In this document: positions 1-6,105 of the stretch, one piece after another | Position numbering within the stretch: the first letter of the stretch is position 1 | Layout of the letters: every line of letters starts with the position of its first letter | Source: Nitrospirota bacterium | Lineage (GTDB): Bacteria > Nitrospirota > Thermodesulfovibrionia > UBA6902 | DNA: 6,105 nt | NCBI GenBank assembly: GCA_015491705.1 | Contig: WFVK01000303.1 | Span: 1 to 6,105 of the forward strand | Reading direction: 5' to 3' | Notes under the pieces: model-generated | What the model saw: the letters and a program-made list of their open reading frames with translations, nothing else | What the model was told of the DNA's origin: nothing | Database searches by the model: none | Position numbers and translations under genes: made by a program

Positions 1-47
1 CCCTCACCCCGGCCCTCTCCCAAAGGGAGAGGGAGTAAGGATGAGGG
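1..47. repeat. Compound palindromic intergenic repeat
   Basis: The core is a perfect 9-bp stem: CCCTCTCCC at 13-21 and GGGAGAGGG at 25-33, with an AAA loop. An outer arm pairs CCCTCA (1-6) with TGAGGG (42-47), so the whole segment can fold as a two-tier hairpin. The sequence style (CCCTCACCCC followed by CCCTCTCCC, loop, GGGAGAGGG) matches a widespread class of intergenic palindromes seen in many Gram-negative genomes; that resemblance is from memory. No T-tract follows, so it is not a classical intrinsic terminator, though such hairpins can stabilise or end transcripts. The left edge of the element may extend outside the window. Confidence 0.7.
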
Positions 48-58
48 TTTAAAAGTAA

Positions 59-282
59 TCGATCTCGGGGCTGGCCATGCAAGCGGTTCTGAGAGCCTAT
101 GCGGACGAATAATCTCTGCGCTTAAGGCGGAAGCATTGCTCAACGAATCTGTGGGCGCAGGTTATATCGAGCGTAACTGGCCGCCCGCCCTGAAGGAATG
201 CGGCGCATGGCCGCTTGCGAGTCTTCGCCAGAGCTTCCTCAACGGATCGCTGACCCGCCTGCTCGATCCGGACACCACACTT
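59..282 (+). pseudogene. Relic of a DUF499-type ATPase (C-terminal-region fragment)
   Basis: Two plus-strand frames carry protein-like sequence that joins if one frameshift is allowed. The frame from about 59 to 109 reads SISGLAMQAVLRAYADE and then hits TAA at 110-112. The frame beginning about 112 reads ISALKAEALLNESVGAGYIE and continues through RNWPPALKECGAWPLASLRQ to a final LTRLLDPDTTL ending at 282. Beyond that the open frame runs on to TGA at 361 but loses its coding look. The block resembles, from memory, the C-terminal half of long DUF499 proteins, predicted P-loop ATPases that often sit beside DUF1156 methyltransferases and helicases in defence-like islands. Only about 70 codons remain of a protein normally around a thousand residues, with no ATPase motifs, so it cannot be functional. 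Its 5' side is cut off next to the palindromic repeat. A TTG at 136 could open a 75-codon frame, but it lacks a clear Shine-Dalgarno sequence. The reading as a decayed fragment is firm; the family name is tentative. Confidence 0.5.
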
Positions 283-340
283 TTTGATTATAGCCCTTTC
301 GTGAAAAATAAAACCACAGGCTGTAAAACAAACCCGCCTA

Positions 341-370
341 TTGACCTTATGTGTGCGTCTTGATTATCCT
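341..370 (+). promoter_or_regulatory. Weak sigma-70-like promoter candidate upstream of gatB
   Basis: TTGACC (341-346) matches five of six bases of the -35 consensus. TATCCT (365-370) matches four of six of the -10 consensus, with an 18-bp spacer. Initiation near 377 would leave a short leader carrying the gatB Shine-Dalgarno at 392-400. The placement is sensible, but the -10 is poor and such matches arise by chance. Confidence 0.3.
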
Positions 371-391
371 TGAAGGAAATTTTTCAGGAAC

Positions 392-400
392 AGGAGAGGA
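392..400 (+). promoter_or_regulatory. Ribosome binding site that fixes the gatB start
   Basis: AGGAGAGGA lies five bases upstream of the ATG at 406. The open frame extends back to a TTG at 370, which would add 12 residues (starting [12 protein letters not shown]). That extension would contain this Shine-Dalgarno inside the coding sequence and lacks homology-like character. GatB proteins normally begin a few residues before the conserved [10 protein letters not shown] motif, so ATG 406 is preferred. Confidence 0.75.
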
Positions 401-405
401 TTTTA

Positions 406-1833
406 ATGCAGTACGAAACAGTCATCGGGCTCGAGATACACGCGCAGTTGTCGACTGAGACAAAGATGTTCTGCGGATGTTCGGCGAAATTCGGCTCGGA
501 ACCCAACACCCGGACCTGCCCGGTGTGTACCGGAATGCCGGGGGTGCTGCCCGTAATGAATAAAAAGGCCGTTGAATATGTCGTCAGGACAGGCATTGCC
601 CTTAACTGCAATATCTCATCTTACAGCAGGTTTGCAAGGAAGAATTACTTTTATCCCGACCTGCCCAAGGGCTACCAGATAAGCCAGTATGAGCTTCCGC
701 TCTGCGAAGGAGGGTATGTCGAGATAAGTGTCAACGGCACCGGCAAAAGAATAGGGCTCACGAGAATACACCTCGAGGAGGACGCGGGCAAGAATATCCA
801 CGACGGTGCAGGCAGTGAAAGCCTTGTTGACCTTAACAGGGCCGGGGTGCCCCTCATGGAGATTGTAACCGAACCGGACATACGCAGCCCCGGCGAGGCC
901 GTGGAATTCATGAAACGGTTGAGGGCCATTGTGCGGTGTATCGGCGTATGTGACGGCAATATGGAACAGGGCTCTTTACGGTGTGATGCAAATATATCGG
1001 TCAGGCCCGCGGGACAGGAGGAATTCGGAGTGAAGACGGAAATAAAAAATATGAATTCCTTCAGGTTTGTTGAAAAGGCGCTTGATTATGAGATAAGACG
1101 GCAGACAGCGGCGCTTAAGCAGGGAAAGAGAATCATCCAGGAGACAAGGCTCTGGAACGCGGACAGGGGAATTACGGAATCAATGCGGTCAAAGGAAGAG
1201 GCCCATGATTACAGGTACTTCCCTGATCCTGACCTTATGCCTGTTGAACTTGACAGGTCATGGCTGGAGACAATCGGGGCGGCCATCCCCGAACTCCCCC
1301 ATATCAGGCGCGATAGGTTTATCAGCGACTACCACCTGCCCGAGCAGGATGCGGACACGCTGACAGCCGAGATGTCCACCGCCGAATGGTTTGAGCAGGC
1401 CGTAAGGCTCGGCGGTGACCCGAGGATTGTGAGCAACTGGGTAAGGGGCGAGCTGGCAAGACTCCTGAATGAAGACAACAGGCAGATTGAGGACTGCCTG
1501 CTGAAGCCGGAATATCTCGTGGACATGCTCAAGCTCATTGACAACGGTACCATAAGCGGAAAGATCGCCAAGACCGTGTTTGAGGAAATGTATAAAACCG
1601 GCAGGACGCCCGGGGATATTGTAAAGGAAAAGGGCCTGGTGCAGATCAGCGATGAGGCCGGAATAGGCGCGGTAGTGGATGAAATCCTGGACGGGCACCC
1701 TGAAGAGGTCAGGCGCTACAGGGCAGGTGAGGCCAAGCTGATGGGCTTTTTTGTCGGACAGGTCATGAAAAAGACCCGGGGCAAGGCAAATCCGAAGATT
1801 GCAAATGAACTGTTAAGGAGAAAGCTCGGTTAA
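406..1833 (+). CDS. gatB: Aspartyl/glutamyl-tRNA(Asn/Gln) amidotransferase subunit B
   Basis: GatB is the tRNA-binding and kinase-like subunit of the cytoplasmic GatCAB complex. It phosphorylates Glu on misacylated tRNA-Gln (or Asp on tRNA-Asn), so that ammonia released by GatA can convert it to the amide. The 475-residue product has the usual family length. It opens with [10 protein letters not shown] (6-15). The zinc-site cysteines are C23 and C25 (CGC) and C38 and C41 (CPVC). [16 protein letters not shown] begins at 76, HLEEDAGK spans 122-129, and the signature [18 protein letters not shown] spans 142-159. [15 protein letters not shown] and a [13 protein letters not shown] block follow in the catalytic cradle. 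From about residue 325 onward lies the helical plus YqeY-like tail domain that grips the tRNA elbow. No gatC or gatA is adjacent, so the complex is encoded at split loci, as in many bacteria. It presumably serves Gln-tRNA synthesis in an organism lacking GlnRS, but whether it also makes Asn-tRNA cannot be judged here. No frameshift or missing motif is seen. Confidence 0.97.
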   Translation: MQYETVIGLEIHAQLSTETKMFCGCSAKFGSEPNTRTCPVCTGMPGVLPVMNKKAVEYVVRTGIALNCNISSYSRFARKNYFYPDLPKGYQISQYELPLCEGGYVEISVNGTGKRIGLTRIHLEEDAGKNIHDGAGSESLVDLNRAGVPLMEIVTEPDIRSPGEAVEFMKRLRAIVRCIGVCDGNMEQGSLRCDANISVRPAGQEEFGVKTEIKNMNSFRFVEKALDYEIRRQTAALKQGKRIIQETRLWNADRGITESMRSKEEAHDYRYFPDPDLMPVELDRSWLETIGAAIPELPHIRRDRFISDYHLPEQDADTLTAEMSTAEWFEQAVRLGGDPRIVSNWVRGELARLLNEDNRQIEDCLLKPEYLVDMLKLIDNGTISGKIAKTVFEEMYKTGRTPGDIVKEKGLVQISDEAGIGAVVDEILDGHPEEVRRYRAGEAKLMGFFVGQVMKKTRGKANPKIANELLRRKLG

Positions 1834-1978
1834 GCCGAAAAGAATGTTATGCTGAATGGTGCATAAACGGACGGCGGAGTCTGCCGGAACACGCTGTTTA
1901 TTAAGATATAAGGCTTTTCCAGCAGGCTCTCATGCACCATGTGACAGTTTTATGCAACGGCGGGGTTAATAAAACAGC
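1834..1978. other. Spacer with overlapping inverted repeats between gatB and the regulator gene
   Basis: This gap contains a perfect 9-bp inverted repeat: ATGGTGCAT (1856-1864) and ATGCACCAT (1932-1940), 67 bases apart. The same left arm overlaps GCATAAA (1861-1867), which can pair instead with TTATGC upstream (1847-1852) or with TTTATGC downstream (1949-1955). The structures are mutually exclusive, so this could be a leader with alternative folds, an operator pair, or chance. A TATAAG hexamer (1907-1912) is -10-like but has no matching -35. No GG-N10-GC sigma-54 site was found. No T-tract follows any stem, so a gatB terminator is not evident. Confidence 0.35.
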
Positions 1979-3346
1979 ATGGAAAGAATACTCGTTGTAG
2001 AAGACAAGGAATCCATGGCGCGGATGCTCAAGGAGACCCTCGAGCTCGAGGGGTATGAGGTCATAACCGCGCGGGACGGGGCCGAAGGGATCAGGATGAT
2101 AAAAGAGAACAAGGTGGATGTTGTCCTTACCGACCTCAGATTGCCGAAAAAGGACGGGCTTGAAGTCCTGAAGGCATCCAGAGAAAAGAACCCTTTGACG
2201 CCGGTTATCGTGATGACCGCCTACGGCTCTGTTGAGACCGCTGTTAATGCAATGAAATCAGGCGCTTATGATTTCATCACCAAACCCCTTGATACGGATT
2301 ACCTGCAACTGCTTATAACGAGGTCACTCAAAAACCAGAGGCTTCTTACTGAAAACCTGCTGCTGAAAGACGCCCTGTCGGACCGCATCGGCACGCCGTA
2401 TATCATCGGCAAGAGCGCGGCCATGATCGAAGTGGCCGGTAATATACAGAAGGTGGCGCCGACAAAGTCAACCGTACTGCTTCTTGGCGAATCAGGCACG
2501 GGCAAGGAACTCTTTGCAAGGGCCATACACGATTTAAGCCCGAGGAGGGACCACCCGTTCGTCCCGATAAACTGCGCTGCCATACCGAGGGAGCTTCTTG
2601 AGTCCGAGCTGTTCGGTTATGAAAAGGGGGCCTTCACAGGGGCCGGTGAGAGAAAGCTCGGCAAGCTCGAGCTTGCAGACAAGGGAACCATATTTCTTGA
2701 CGAGATCGGCGAAATGGATATGGCCCTGCAGTCCAAGATGTTAAGAACCATCCAGGAGGGTGAAATAGACAGGGTCGGCGGCACAGGCTCCGTCAAGATA
2801 GATATACGGATTATAGCCGCAAGCAACAGGAACCTCGAGGCCGCCGTGGCCGGCAAGACATTCAGGGAAGACCTCTACTACAGGCTTAGTGTTTTCCCTG
2901 TCACCATCCCCCCCCTGAGGGAGAGGAGGGATGACATACCCGTCCTTGTCGAGCACTTCATATCCAAGTACGCGGCGGAGATGAATATTCCGCATAAGAA
3001 GATCAGCCCGGACGCCATGGATATCCTCATGAACTATTCATGGAAGGGAAACGTCAGGGAACTTGAAAATGTCATAGAAAGGGCGCTTATTCTCTGTGAG
3101 GGGGACACGATAACAAAGAAGGAACTCAGATTGATTTCCGCTGCCTCTTCCGAGGAATGCGGCGGGGATATCGCCGGCGGAACCCTTGACGAGGTTGCAA
3201 AGGCCGCCCTTAAAACCGCTGAAACCAGAAGGATCAAAGAGGTCCTGGAGGAAACTCACGGCAATAAGACCAGGGCTGCCGAGATACTCAGGGTCAGCTA
3301 CAAGACATTACTGACAAAGATCAAGGATTATGAGATAGAGAGCTGA
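1979..3346 (+). CDS. NtrC-family sigma-54-dependent response regulator
   Basis: The 455-residue protein has the complete three-domain plan of a sigma-54 activator. The receiver domain (about 1-120) has the acidic pair E8-D9, phospho-acceptor D52 (TDLRLP), T80 and K102 (TKP). A linker helix leads to the AAA+ domain (about 142-370). This has Walker A GESGTGKE (170-177), the sigma-54 contact loop GAFTGA (217-222), Walker B TIFLDE (237-242), ASNRNL (281-286), and FREDLYYRLSVF (295-306) followed by the PPLRERRDDIP block to 321. The C-terminus (about 416-455) is a Fis-type helix-turn-helix containing NKTRAAEILRVSYKTLL. All catalytic and GAFTGA residues are present, so it should be an active ATP-driven activator of sigma-54 RNA polymerase once phosphorylated. 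The ATG start fits the receiver N-terminus (MERILVVED). Its Shine-Dalgarno is weak (GGCGGGG near 1960). No histidine kinase lies within the window, so it is an orphan as far as can be seen, and its regulon is unknown. AtoC, ZraR and HydG-like proteins share this layout, so no symbol is given. Confidence 0.95.
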   Translation: MERILVVEDKESMARMLKETLELEGYEVITARDGAEGIRMIKENKVDVVLTDLRLPKKDGLEVLKASREKNPLTPVIVMTAYGSVETAVNAMKSGAYDFITKPLDTDYLQLLITRSLKNQRLLTENLLLKDALSDRIGTPYIIGKSAAMIEVAGNIQKVAPTKSTVLLLGESGTGKELFARAIHDLSPRRDHPFVPINCAAIPRELLESELFGYEKGAFTGAGERKLGKLELADKGTIFLDEIGEMDMALQSKMLRTIQEGEIDRVGGTGSVKIDIRIIAASNRNLEAAVAGKTFREDLYYRLSVFPVTIPPLRERRDDIPVLVEHFISKYAAEMNIPHKKISPDAMDILMNYSWKGNVRELENVIERALILCEGDTITKKELRLISAASSEECGGDIAGGTLDEVAKAALKTAETRRIKEVLEETHGNKTRAAEILRVSYKTLLTKIKDYEIES

Positions 3347-3360
3347 CCTTGATTCGGCTT

Positions 3361-3494
3361 GGAGGCTCTTGCAGAAGTCCTCTGTCTGTCACCCCGAACA
3401 GAGAGAGGTCTTATAACTTATCGATACCAGAAGATTTCTCCCTCCGGTCGAAATGACATATGCAAACATTTTCACGGTCTTGCAGGAGGCTCTT
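3361..3494. repeat. Direct 10-mer repeat bracketing a palindromic element
   Basis: GGAGGCTCTT occurs exactly at 3361-3370 and again at 3485-3494. CTTGCAG also occurs twice, just after the first copy (3368-3374) and just before the second (3479-3485), so the two ends look like permuted pieces of one longer unit. The copies flank the palindrome at 3387-3458. The arrangement could be a remnant of a small inserted element or a decayed tandem repeat. There are no open reading frames or terminal inverted repeats of a transposon. Confidence 0.5.
3387..3458. repeat. Degenerate palindromic intergenic repeat
   Basis: The inner stem pairs GAGAGGTCTT (3403-3412) with AAGATTTCTC (3431-3440) completely if two G-U wobbles are allowed, leaving an 18-base loop. 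The outer arms TGTCACCCCGA (3387-3397) and TCGAAATGACA (3448-3458) pair at both ends with a three-base internal bulge. The reverse complement begins TGTCATTTCGACCGGAGGGA, which resembles, from memory, a common class of dispersed non-coding palindromes (TGTCATTTCGA...GAGAAATCT) found between genes in many Gram-negative and metagenome-derived genomes. No T-tract follows. Confidence 0.6.
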
Positions 3495-3540
3495 TAATTT
3501 TAAATATACCATAAGGGGAGGGAGCCCACCGTAAGACCCG

Positions 3541-3554
3541 GTTCAGGGTTCAGG
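3541..3554 (+). repeat. Two-copy GTTCAGG tandem repeat
   Basis: GTTCAGG occurs twice head to tail and is followed by GG. Short heptamer runs of this kind are typical of non-coding spacer DNA. The unit count may vary between strains through slippage. It lies immediately upstream of a TATAAT hexamer. Confidence 0.55.
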
Positions 3555-3557
3555 GGC

Positions 3558-3597
3558 TATAATGCAATGGATGAAATATATCCTTGTATAATATAAT
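3558..3597 (+). promoter_or_regulatory. TATAAT clusters, possible distal ftsH promoter
   Basis: Perfect -10 hexamers TATAAT occur at 3558-3563, 3587-3592 and 3592-3597, the last two overlapping. None has a good TTGACA-like -35 at 16-18 bases, and none has a proper extended TGN motif. If used, they would give ftsH a leader of about 170-210 bases. They are supported only by the hexamer matches and position. Confidence 0.3.
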
Positions 3598-3758
3598 AAG
3601 GTTAAAGCATTTACCGGCGACATGCTCGCTCTTAAGGCATCTTTCGTTGCTACAGGGCGGTGGTGACGGAAAGACGCTCATATCAGGGAGAATTTGCCGC
3701 CTCTGTTTTGTAACCCGCCATTGGCAATAGAAAATAAAATATGTTAACCTTAGGATGA

Positions 3759-3766
3759 TAGGAGGT
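3759..3766 (+). promoter_or_regulatory. Strong Shine-Dalgarno fixing a TTG start for ftsH
   Basis: TAGGAGGT is nearly a perfect anti-16S complement and sits eight bases before the TTG at 3775. Its strength may offset the weak start codon. No in-frame ATG is available before the first membrane segment, so the TTG start is well supported. Confidence 0.8.
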
Positions 3767-3774
3767 ACTGTTAT

Positions 3775-5676
3775 TTGTATAAAAGCATAGCGATATGGGT
3801 GCTGTTCGGATTAATGATGATCCTTGTTTTCAACCTGCTCGAGACATCAAAGCCCAAGGAGGAAATAATCTTTTCCGATTTCACTGCAATGCTTCAGCAG
3901 GGACAGGTAGCCGAGGTAACCATAAAAAAACCCGAGAACCTGATCGAGGGGACACTGAAAAACGGGGAAAAATTCAAGACCTACGCCCCCGACTATCCCG
4001 ACCTTATAAAAGAGCTCCAGAAAAAGGGGGTGAGGATTGCCGCGATGCCTGACCACACCCCGTGGTACATGAGCGTCCTTTTCAACTTCGGGCCCATCAT
4101 CCTCCTTGTGTTCCTGTGGGTGTTTTTCATGAGGCAGATGCAGGCAGGCGGCAACAAGGCCCTTTCTTTCGGAAGGAGCAGGGCAAAGCTCGTCTCTGAA
4201 AAGGGGATAAAGGTAACCTTCACGGACGTGGCCGGGATTGAAGAGGCAAAGGAGGAAGTGCAGGAGATAATCGACTTCCTGAAGGACCCGCAGAAGTTCC
4301 AGAAACTGGGCGGCAAGATCCCCAAGGGCGTCCTGCTCGTAGGCCCCCCCGGAGCGGGGAAAACACTGCTTGCCAAGGCAATAGCCGGCGAGGCGGGCGT
4401 GCCGTTTTTTTCCATCAGCGGGTCAGATTTTGTCGAGATGTTCGTCGGTGTTGGTGCATCAAGGGTCAGGGACCTGTTTGAGCAGGCCAAAAAGAACTCG
4501 CCGTGCATCATATTCATCGATGAGATAGATGCAGTGGGCCGCCACAGGGGTGCAGGCCTCGGAGGCGGACATGACGAGCGCGAGCAGACCCTCAACCAGT
4601 TGCTCGTAGAGCTTGACGGCTTTGCACCTAATGAAGGCATTATAGTGCTTGCCGCAACAAACAGGCCCGATGTGCTCGATCCCGCTCTCCTGCGTCCCGG
4701 GAGGTTTGACAGGCAGGTTATAGTTCCTCACCCCGATGTCAAGGGCAGGCAGGAGATAATCAAGGTTCATATCAAGAACATTCCGCTCGCCGACAACGTG
4801 GACATAGATATTCTTGCAAGGGGAACCCCGGGATTCTCAGGCGCGGATCTGGCCAATCTCGTGAATGAAGCCGCGCTGCTTGCAGCGAGACAGTCCAAGA
4901 GCAAGGTTGAGATGTCGGACTTCGAGACCGCAAAAGACAAGGTTATCATGGGCAAGGAAAGAAAGAGCATGATAATCTCCGAAGAAGAGAAGAACAATAC
5001 CGCATACCATGAAGCAGGCCATACGCTTGTCGCAAAACTGACTCCGGGCACTGACCCCCTTCACAAGGTCAGCATAATACCGAGGGGCATGGCGCTCGGG
5101 GTCACGCAGCAGCTTCCCATAGACGACAGGTATACCCATTCCAAGGAGTATATCCTGAATACTCTGGCCGTTCTCATGGGCGGAAGGGCTGCTGAAGAGA
5201 TTGCCCTGGGGCATATGACCACCGGGGCCGGAAATGACCTGCAGAGGGCCACTGATCTTGCAAGAAAGATGGTCTGCGAATGGGGCATGAGCGAGAGACT
5301 CGGCCCGCTTACATTCGGCAAGCGCGAGGAACAGATATTCCTTGGCAAAGAGATAACAAAGCACAAGGACTACTCTGAAAAGACCGCGGAAGAGATAGAT
5401 GAAGAGGTCAAAAGCATTGTCAATGAGAGGTATCAATATGCAAGGCGCCTGCTGATTGACAACAAGACCACTCTCGTGAATCTCGCACAGGCCCTGCTGG
5501 AAAGGGAGACACTCGATGCCTCCGAGATAGAGGCCATAATCCAGGGCAGGGAACTCGCGCCGGTTGCACCGGCAGGTCAGGAGAAGGGCAAAAAAGAAGA
5601 TGATATCGCCGGCAGTGATGGCGATAAAGTTGAATCCGCAAAGGGCATAAGTGTCACACCTGAAACCGCATCATAA
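3775..5676 (+). CDS. ftsH: ATP-dependent zinc metalloprotease FtsH
   Basis: FtsH is a membrane-anchored hexameric AAA+ protease that degrades misassembled membrane proteins and selected cytosolic regulators. The 633-residue product matches the family. The first membrane segment is about 4-22, the extracytoplasmic domain about 23-98, and the second membrane segment about 99-119. The ATPase follows with Walker A GPPGAGKT (190-197), pore loop FVG (223-225), Walker B IIFIDE (245-250), a glycine-rich GLGGGHDE stretch (261-268) and the second region of homology [19 protein letters not shown] (295-313) with R310 and R313. The protease domain has the zinc motif HEAGH (412-416) and the third ligand D488 in [13 protein letters not shown] charged low-complexity tail follows after about 595 and is probably disordered. 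All catalytic residues are intact. The start is TTG with a strong Shine-Dalgarno. It is followed by folP after 73 bp, an arrangement also found in E. coli, so the two are likely co-transcribed, although ftsH itself has a long upstream spacer. Confidence 0.98.
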   Translation: MYKSIAIWVLFGLMMILVFNLLETSKPKEEIIFSDFTAMLQQGQVAEVTIKKPENLIEGTLKNGEKFKTYAPDYPDLIKELQKKGVRIAAMPDHTPWYMSVLFNFGPIILLVFLWVFFMRQMQAGGNKALSFGRSRAKLVSEKGIKVTFTDVAGIEEAKEEVQEIIDFLKDPQKFQKLGGKIPKGVLLVGPPGAGKTLLAKAIAGEAGVPFFSISGSDFVEMFVGVGASRVRDLFEQAKKNSPCIIFIDEIDAVGRHRGAGLGGGHDEREQTLNQLLVELDGFAPNEGIIVLAATNRPDVLDPALLRPGRFDRQVIVPHPDVKGRQEIIKVHIKNIPLADNVDIDILARGTPGFSGADLANLVNEAALLAARQSKSKVEMSDFETAKDKVIMGKERKSMIISEEEKNNTAYHEAGHTLVAKLTPGTDPLHKVSIIPRGMALGVTQQLPIDDRYTHSKEYILNTLAVLMGGRAAEEIALGHMTTGAGNDLQRATDLARKMVCEWGMSERLGPLTFGKREEQIFLGKEITKHKDYSEKTAEEIDEEVKSIVNERYQYARRLLIDNKTTLVNLAQALLERETLDASEIEAIIQGRELAPVAPAGQEKGKKEDDIAGSDGDKVESAKGISVTPETAS

Positions 5677-5723
5677 CCGCGGTTCCGCTGTACTGTTGCA
5701 AACTCATCCCGCACCATGATCCC

Positions 5724-5742
5724 CCTCCCGGGGAGAAGGAGG
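5724..5742 (+). promoter_or_regulatory. folP Shine-Dalgarno with an overlapping hairpin
   Basis: AAGGAGG (5736-5742) is a strong ribosome site seven bases before the TTG at 5750 and fixes that start. CCTCC (5724-5728) is an exact complement of the GGAGG (5738-5742) within it, with a nine-base loop. A competing small stem pairs CTCC (5725-5728) with GGAG (5732-5735). Folding could therefore mask or expose the site and tune folP translation. The stems are short, so regulation is only a possibility. Confidence 0.45.
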
Positions 5743-5749
5743 ACCGTCT

Positions 5750-6105
5750 TTGAAACTTGTCTTTAAAAACTGGACATTCGACTTCTCTGAACGCACCTTT
5801 ATAATGGGTATACTGAACATAACCCCTGATTCCTTTTATGACGGCGGCAGGTTTTTCAACACGGCCGGCGCGGTTGAGCAGGCCGTCAGGATGCAGGAGG
5901 AAGGCGCTGACCTAATCGACATAGGCGGTGAATCAACGAGGCCCGGTGCGGAGAGAATCCCGCTCAGGGAAGAAATCAGGCGTGTTGTTCCAGTAATCGA
6001 GGCCCTTGCAGGGAAACTGAGAATACCCATATCAGTCGATACGTGCAAGGCTCGTGTTGCAGAGGCCGCCCTCTCGGCAGGGGCTTCCATTATAAACGAT
6101 ATAAG
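5750..6105 (+). CDS. folP: Dihydropteroate synthase, N-terminal part (cut by window edge)
   Basis: This enzyme condenses 6-hydroxymethyl-dihydropterin pyrophosphate with p-aminobenzoate to give dihydropteroate in folate synthesis, and it is the sulfonamide target. The 118 codons present begin MKLVFKNWTF and show the first family signature MGILNITPDSFYDGG (19-33), with N23 as the expected metal/pyrophosphate ligand. The second signature GGESTRPG (59-66) follows D57, and SVDT (95-98) and IIND (114-117) come next. These are the early strands of the TIM barrel, so a bit under half of a normal protein of about 270-290 residues is visible. The TTG start is chosen because of the well-spaced AAGGAGG. 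An ATG at 5804 would begin right at the first signature and remove the usual first strand. It lies 73 bp after ftsH on the same strand, with no terminator between. The frame is open to the end of the window, and completeness beyond it cannot be judged. Confidence 0.95.
   Translation, partial: MKLVFKNWTFDFSERTFIMGILNITPDSFYDGGRFFNTAGAVEQAVRMQEEGADLIDIGGESTRPGAERIPLREEIRRVVPVIEALAGKLRIPISVDTCKARVAEAALSAGASIINDI

Larger units (their letters stand above)
3347..3774. other. 428-bp gene-free spacer upstream of ftsH
   Basis: All reading frames here are short and lack recognisable protein motifs. The left half (3361-3494) holds repeat elements, described separately. The middle (3541-3600) holds a small tandem repeat and AT-rich TATAAT clusters. 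The right part (3601-3760) is unremarkable until the ftsH Shine-Dalgarno. No tRNA-like T-arm, clear riboswitch core, or stem followed by a T-tract was seen. The spacer is long for neighbouring genes on the same strand, suggesting that ftsH starts its own transcript. Confidence 0.6.

Noticed and set aside
136..363. 75-codon frame starting at TTG 136 as an intact small gene
   Set aside because: The protein-like part extends upstream of the TTG through a frameshift and stops looking like protein after about 282. It reads as a truncated fragment, and there is no ribosome site.
370..405. Upstream TTG start for gatB
   Set aside because: The good Shine-Dalgarno at 392-400 points to ATG 406, and the extra 12 residues are not typical of GatB.
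1258..1698. 146-codon minus-strand open frame inside gatB
   Set aside because: It is antisense to the gatB C-terminal half, and no protein family features are visible in it.
3387..3458. Palindrome as intrinsic terminator of the regulator gene
   Set aside because: The stem is interrupted and wobble-paired, and no run of T follows either strand's 3' side.
3721..3757. TTGGCA plus downstream AT-rich sequence as a proximal ftsH promoter
   Set aside because: TTGGCA at 3721 has no acceptable -10 at 16-18 bases. TAAAAT and TATGTT occur at the wrong spacing. It also fails as a sigma-54 -24/-12 site, since no GC falls at the right distance.
3993..4640. 215-codon minus-strand open frame inside ftsH
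   Set aside because: It lies wholly antisense to the strongly conserved AAA+ domain of ftsH. Its translation is Ser/Pro-rich with no recognisable motif, as expected of a shadow frame.
4837..5436. 199-codon minus-strand open frame inside ftsH
   Set aside because: It is antisense to the ftsH protease domain, has no ribosome site or domain, and is explained by codon bias on the coding strand.
1..6105. CRISPR array, tRNA or rRNA gene, insertion sequence or attachment site
   Set aside because: No regularly spaced repeats, tRNA T-arm consensus, rRNA-like conserved blocks or transposase motifs were found on either strand by reading.

Overview
The window looks like a stretch of ordinary bacterial chromosome that encodes housekeeping functions on the plus strand. 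In order it holds a short repeat, a decayed gene fragment, gatB, a sigma-54-dependent response regulator, ftsH, and the first 118 codons of folP, which runs off the right edge. The protein sequences, the frequent AGG (Arg) and ATA (Ile) codons, the TTG starts on ftsH and folP, and the ftsH-folP neighbourhood would suit a Nitrospirota-like or deltaproteobacterial-type anaerobe. That placement is inferred from general resemblance and is not proven.

Region 1-405 is the most accessory part. A compound palindromic repeat (1-47) abuts about 220 bp of frameshifted, truncated coding sequence (59-282). That fragment resembles the C-terminal part of the large DUF499-type ATPases often found beside DUF1156 methyltransferases in anti-phage loci. 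A weak promoter-like pair and a strong Shine-Dalgarno sequence follow and lead into gatB.

Region 406-3346 holds gatB (subunit B of the tRNA-dependent amidotransferase that makes Gln-tRNAGln and/or Asn-tRNAAsn) and, after a 145-bp gap with several mutually exclusive inverted repeats, a complete NtrC-type regulator (receiver, AAA+ with GAFTGA, Fis-type HTH). No sensor kinase is present within the window.

Region 3347-3774 is a 428-bp gene-free gap. It contains a degenerate palindromic repeat bracketed by a directly repeated 10-mer, a small tandem repeat, and AT-rich TATAAT clusters that may be the ftsH promoter region. No convincing RNA gene or intrinsic terminator was seen there.

Region 3775-6105 holds ftsH (membrane-anchored AAA+ zinc protease) followed 73 bp later by folP (dihydropteroate synthase). 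This order is conserved in many bacteria and suggests co-transcription. The folP Shine-Dalgarno lies just after a C-rich run able to pair with it.

I do not see a new biological system here. The items worth a second look are the DUF499-like relic and the repeat elements in the spacers.
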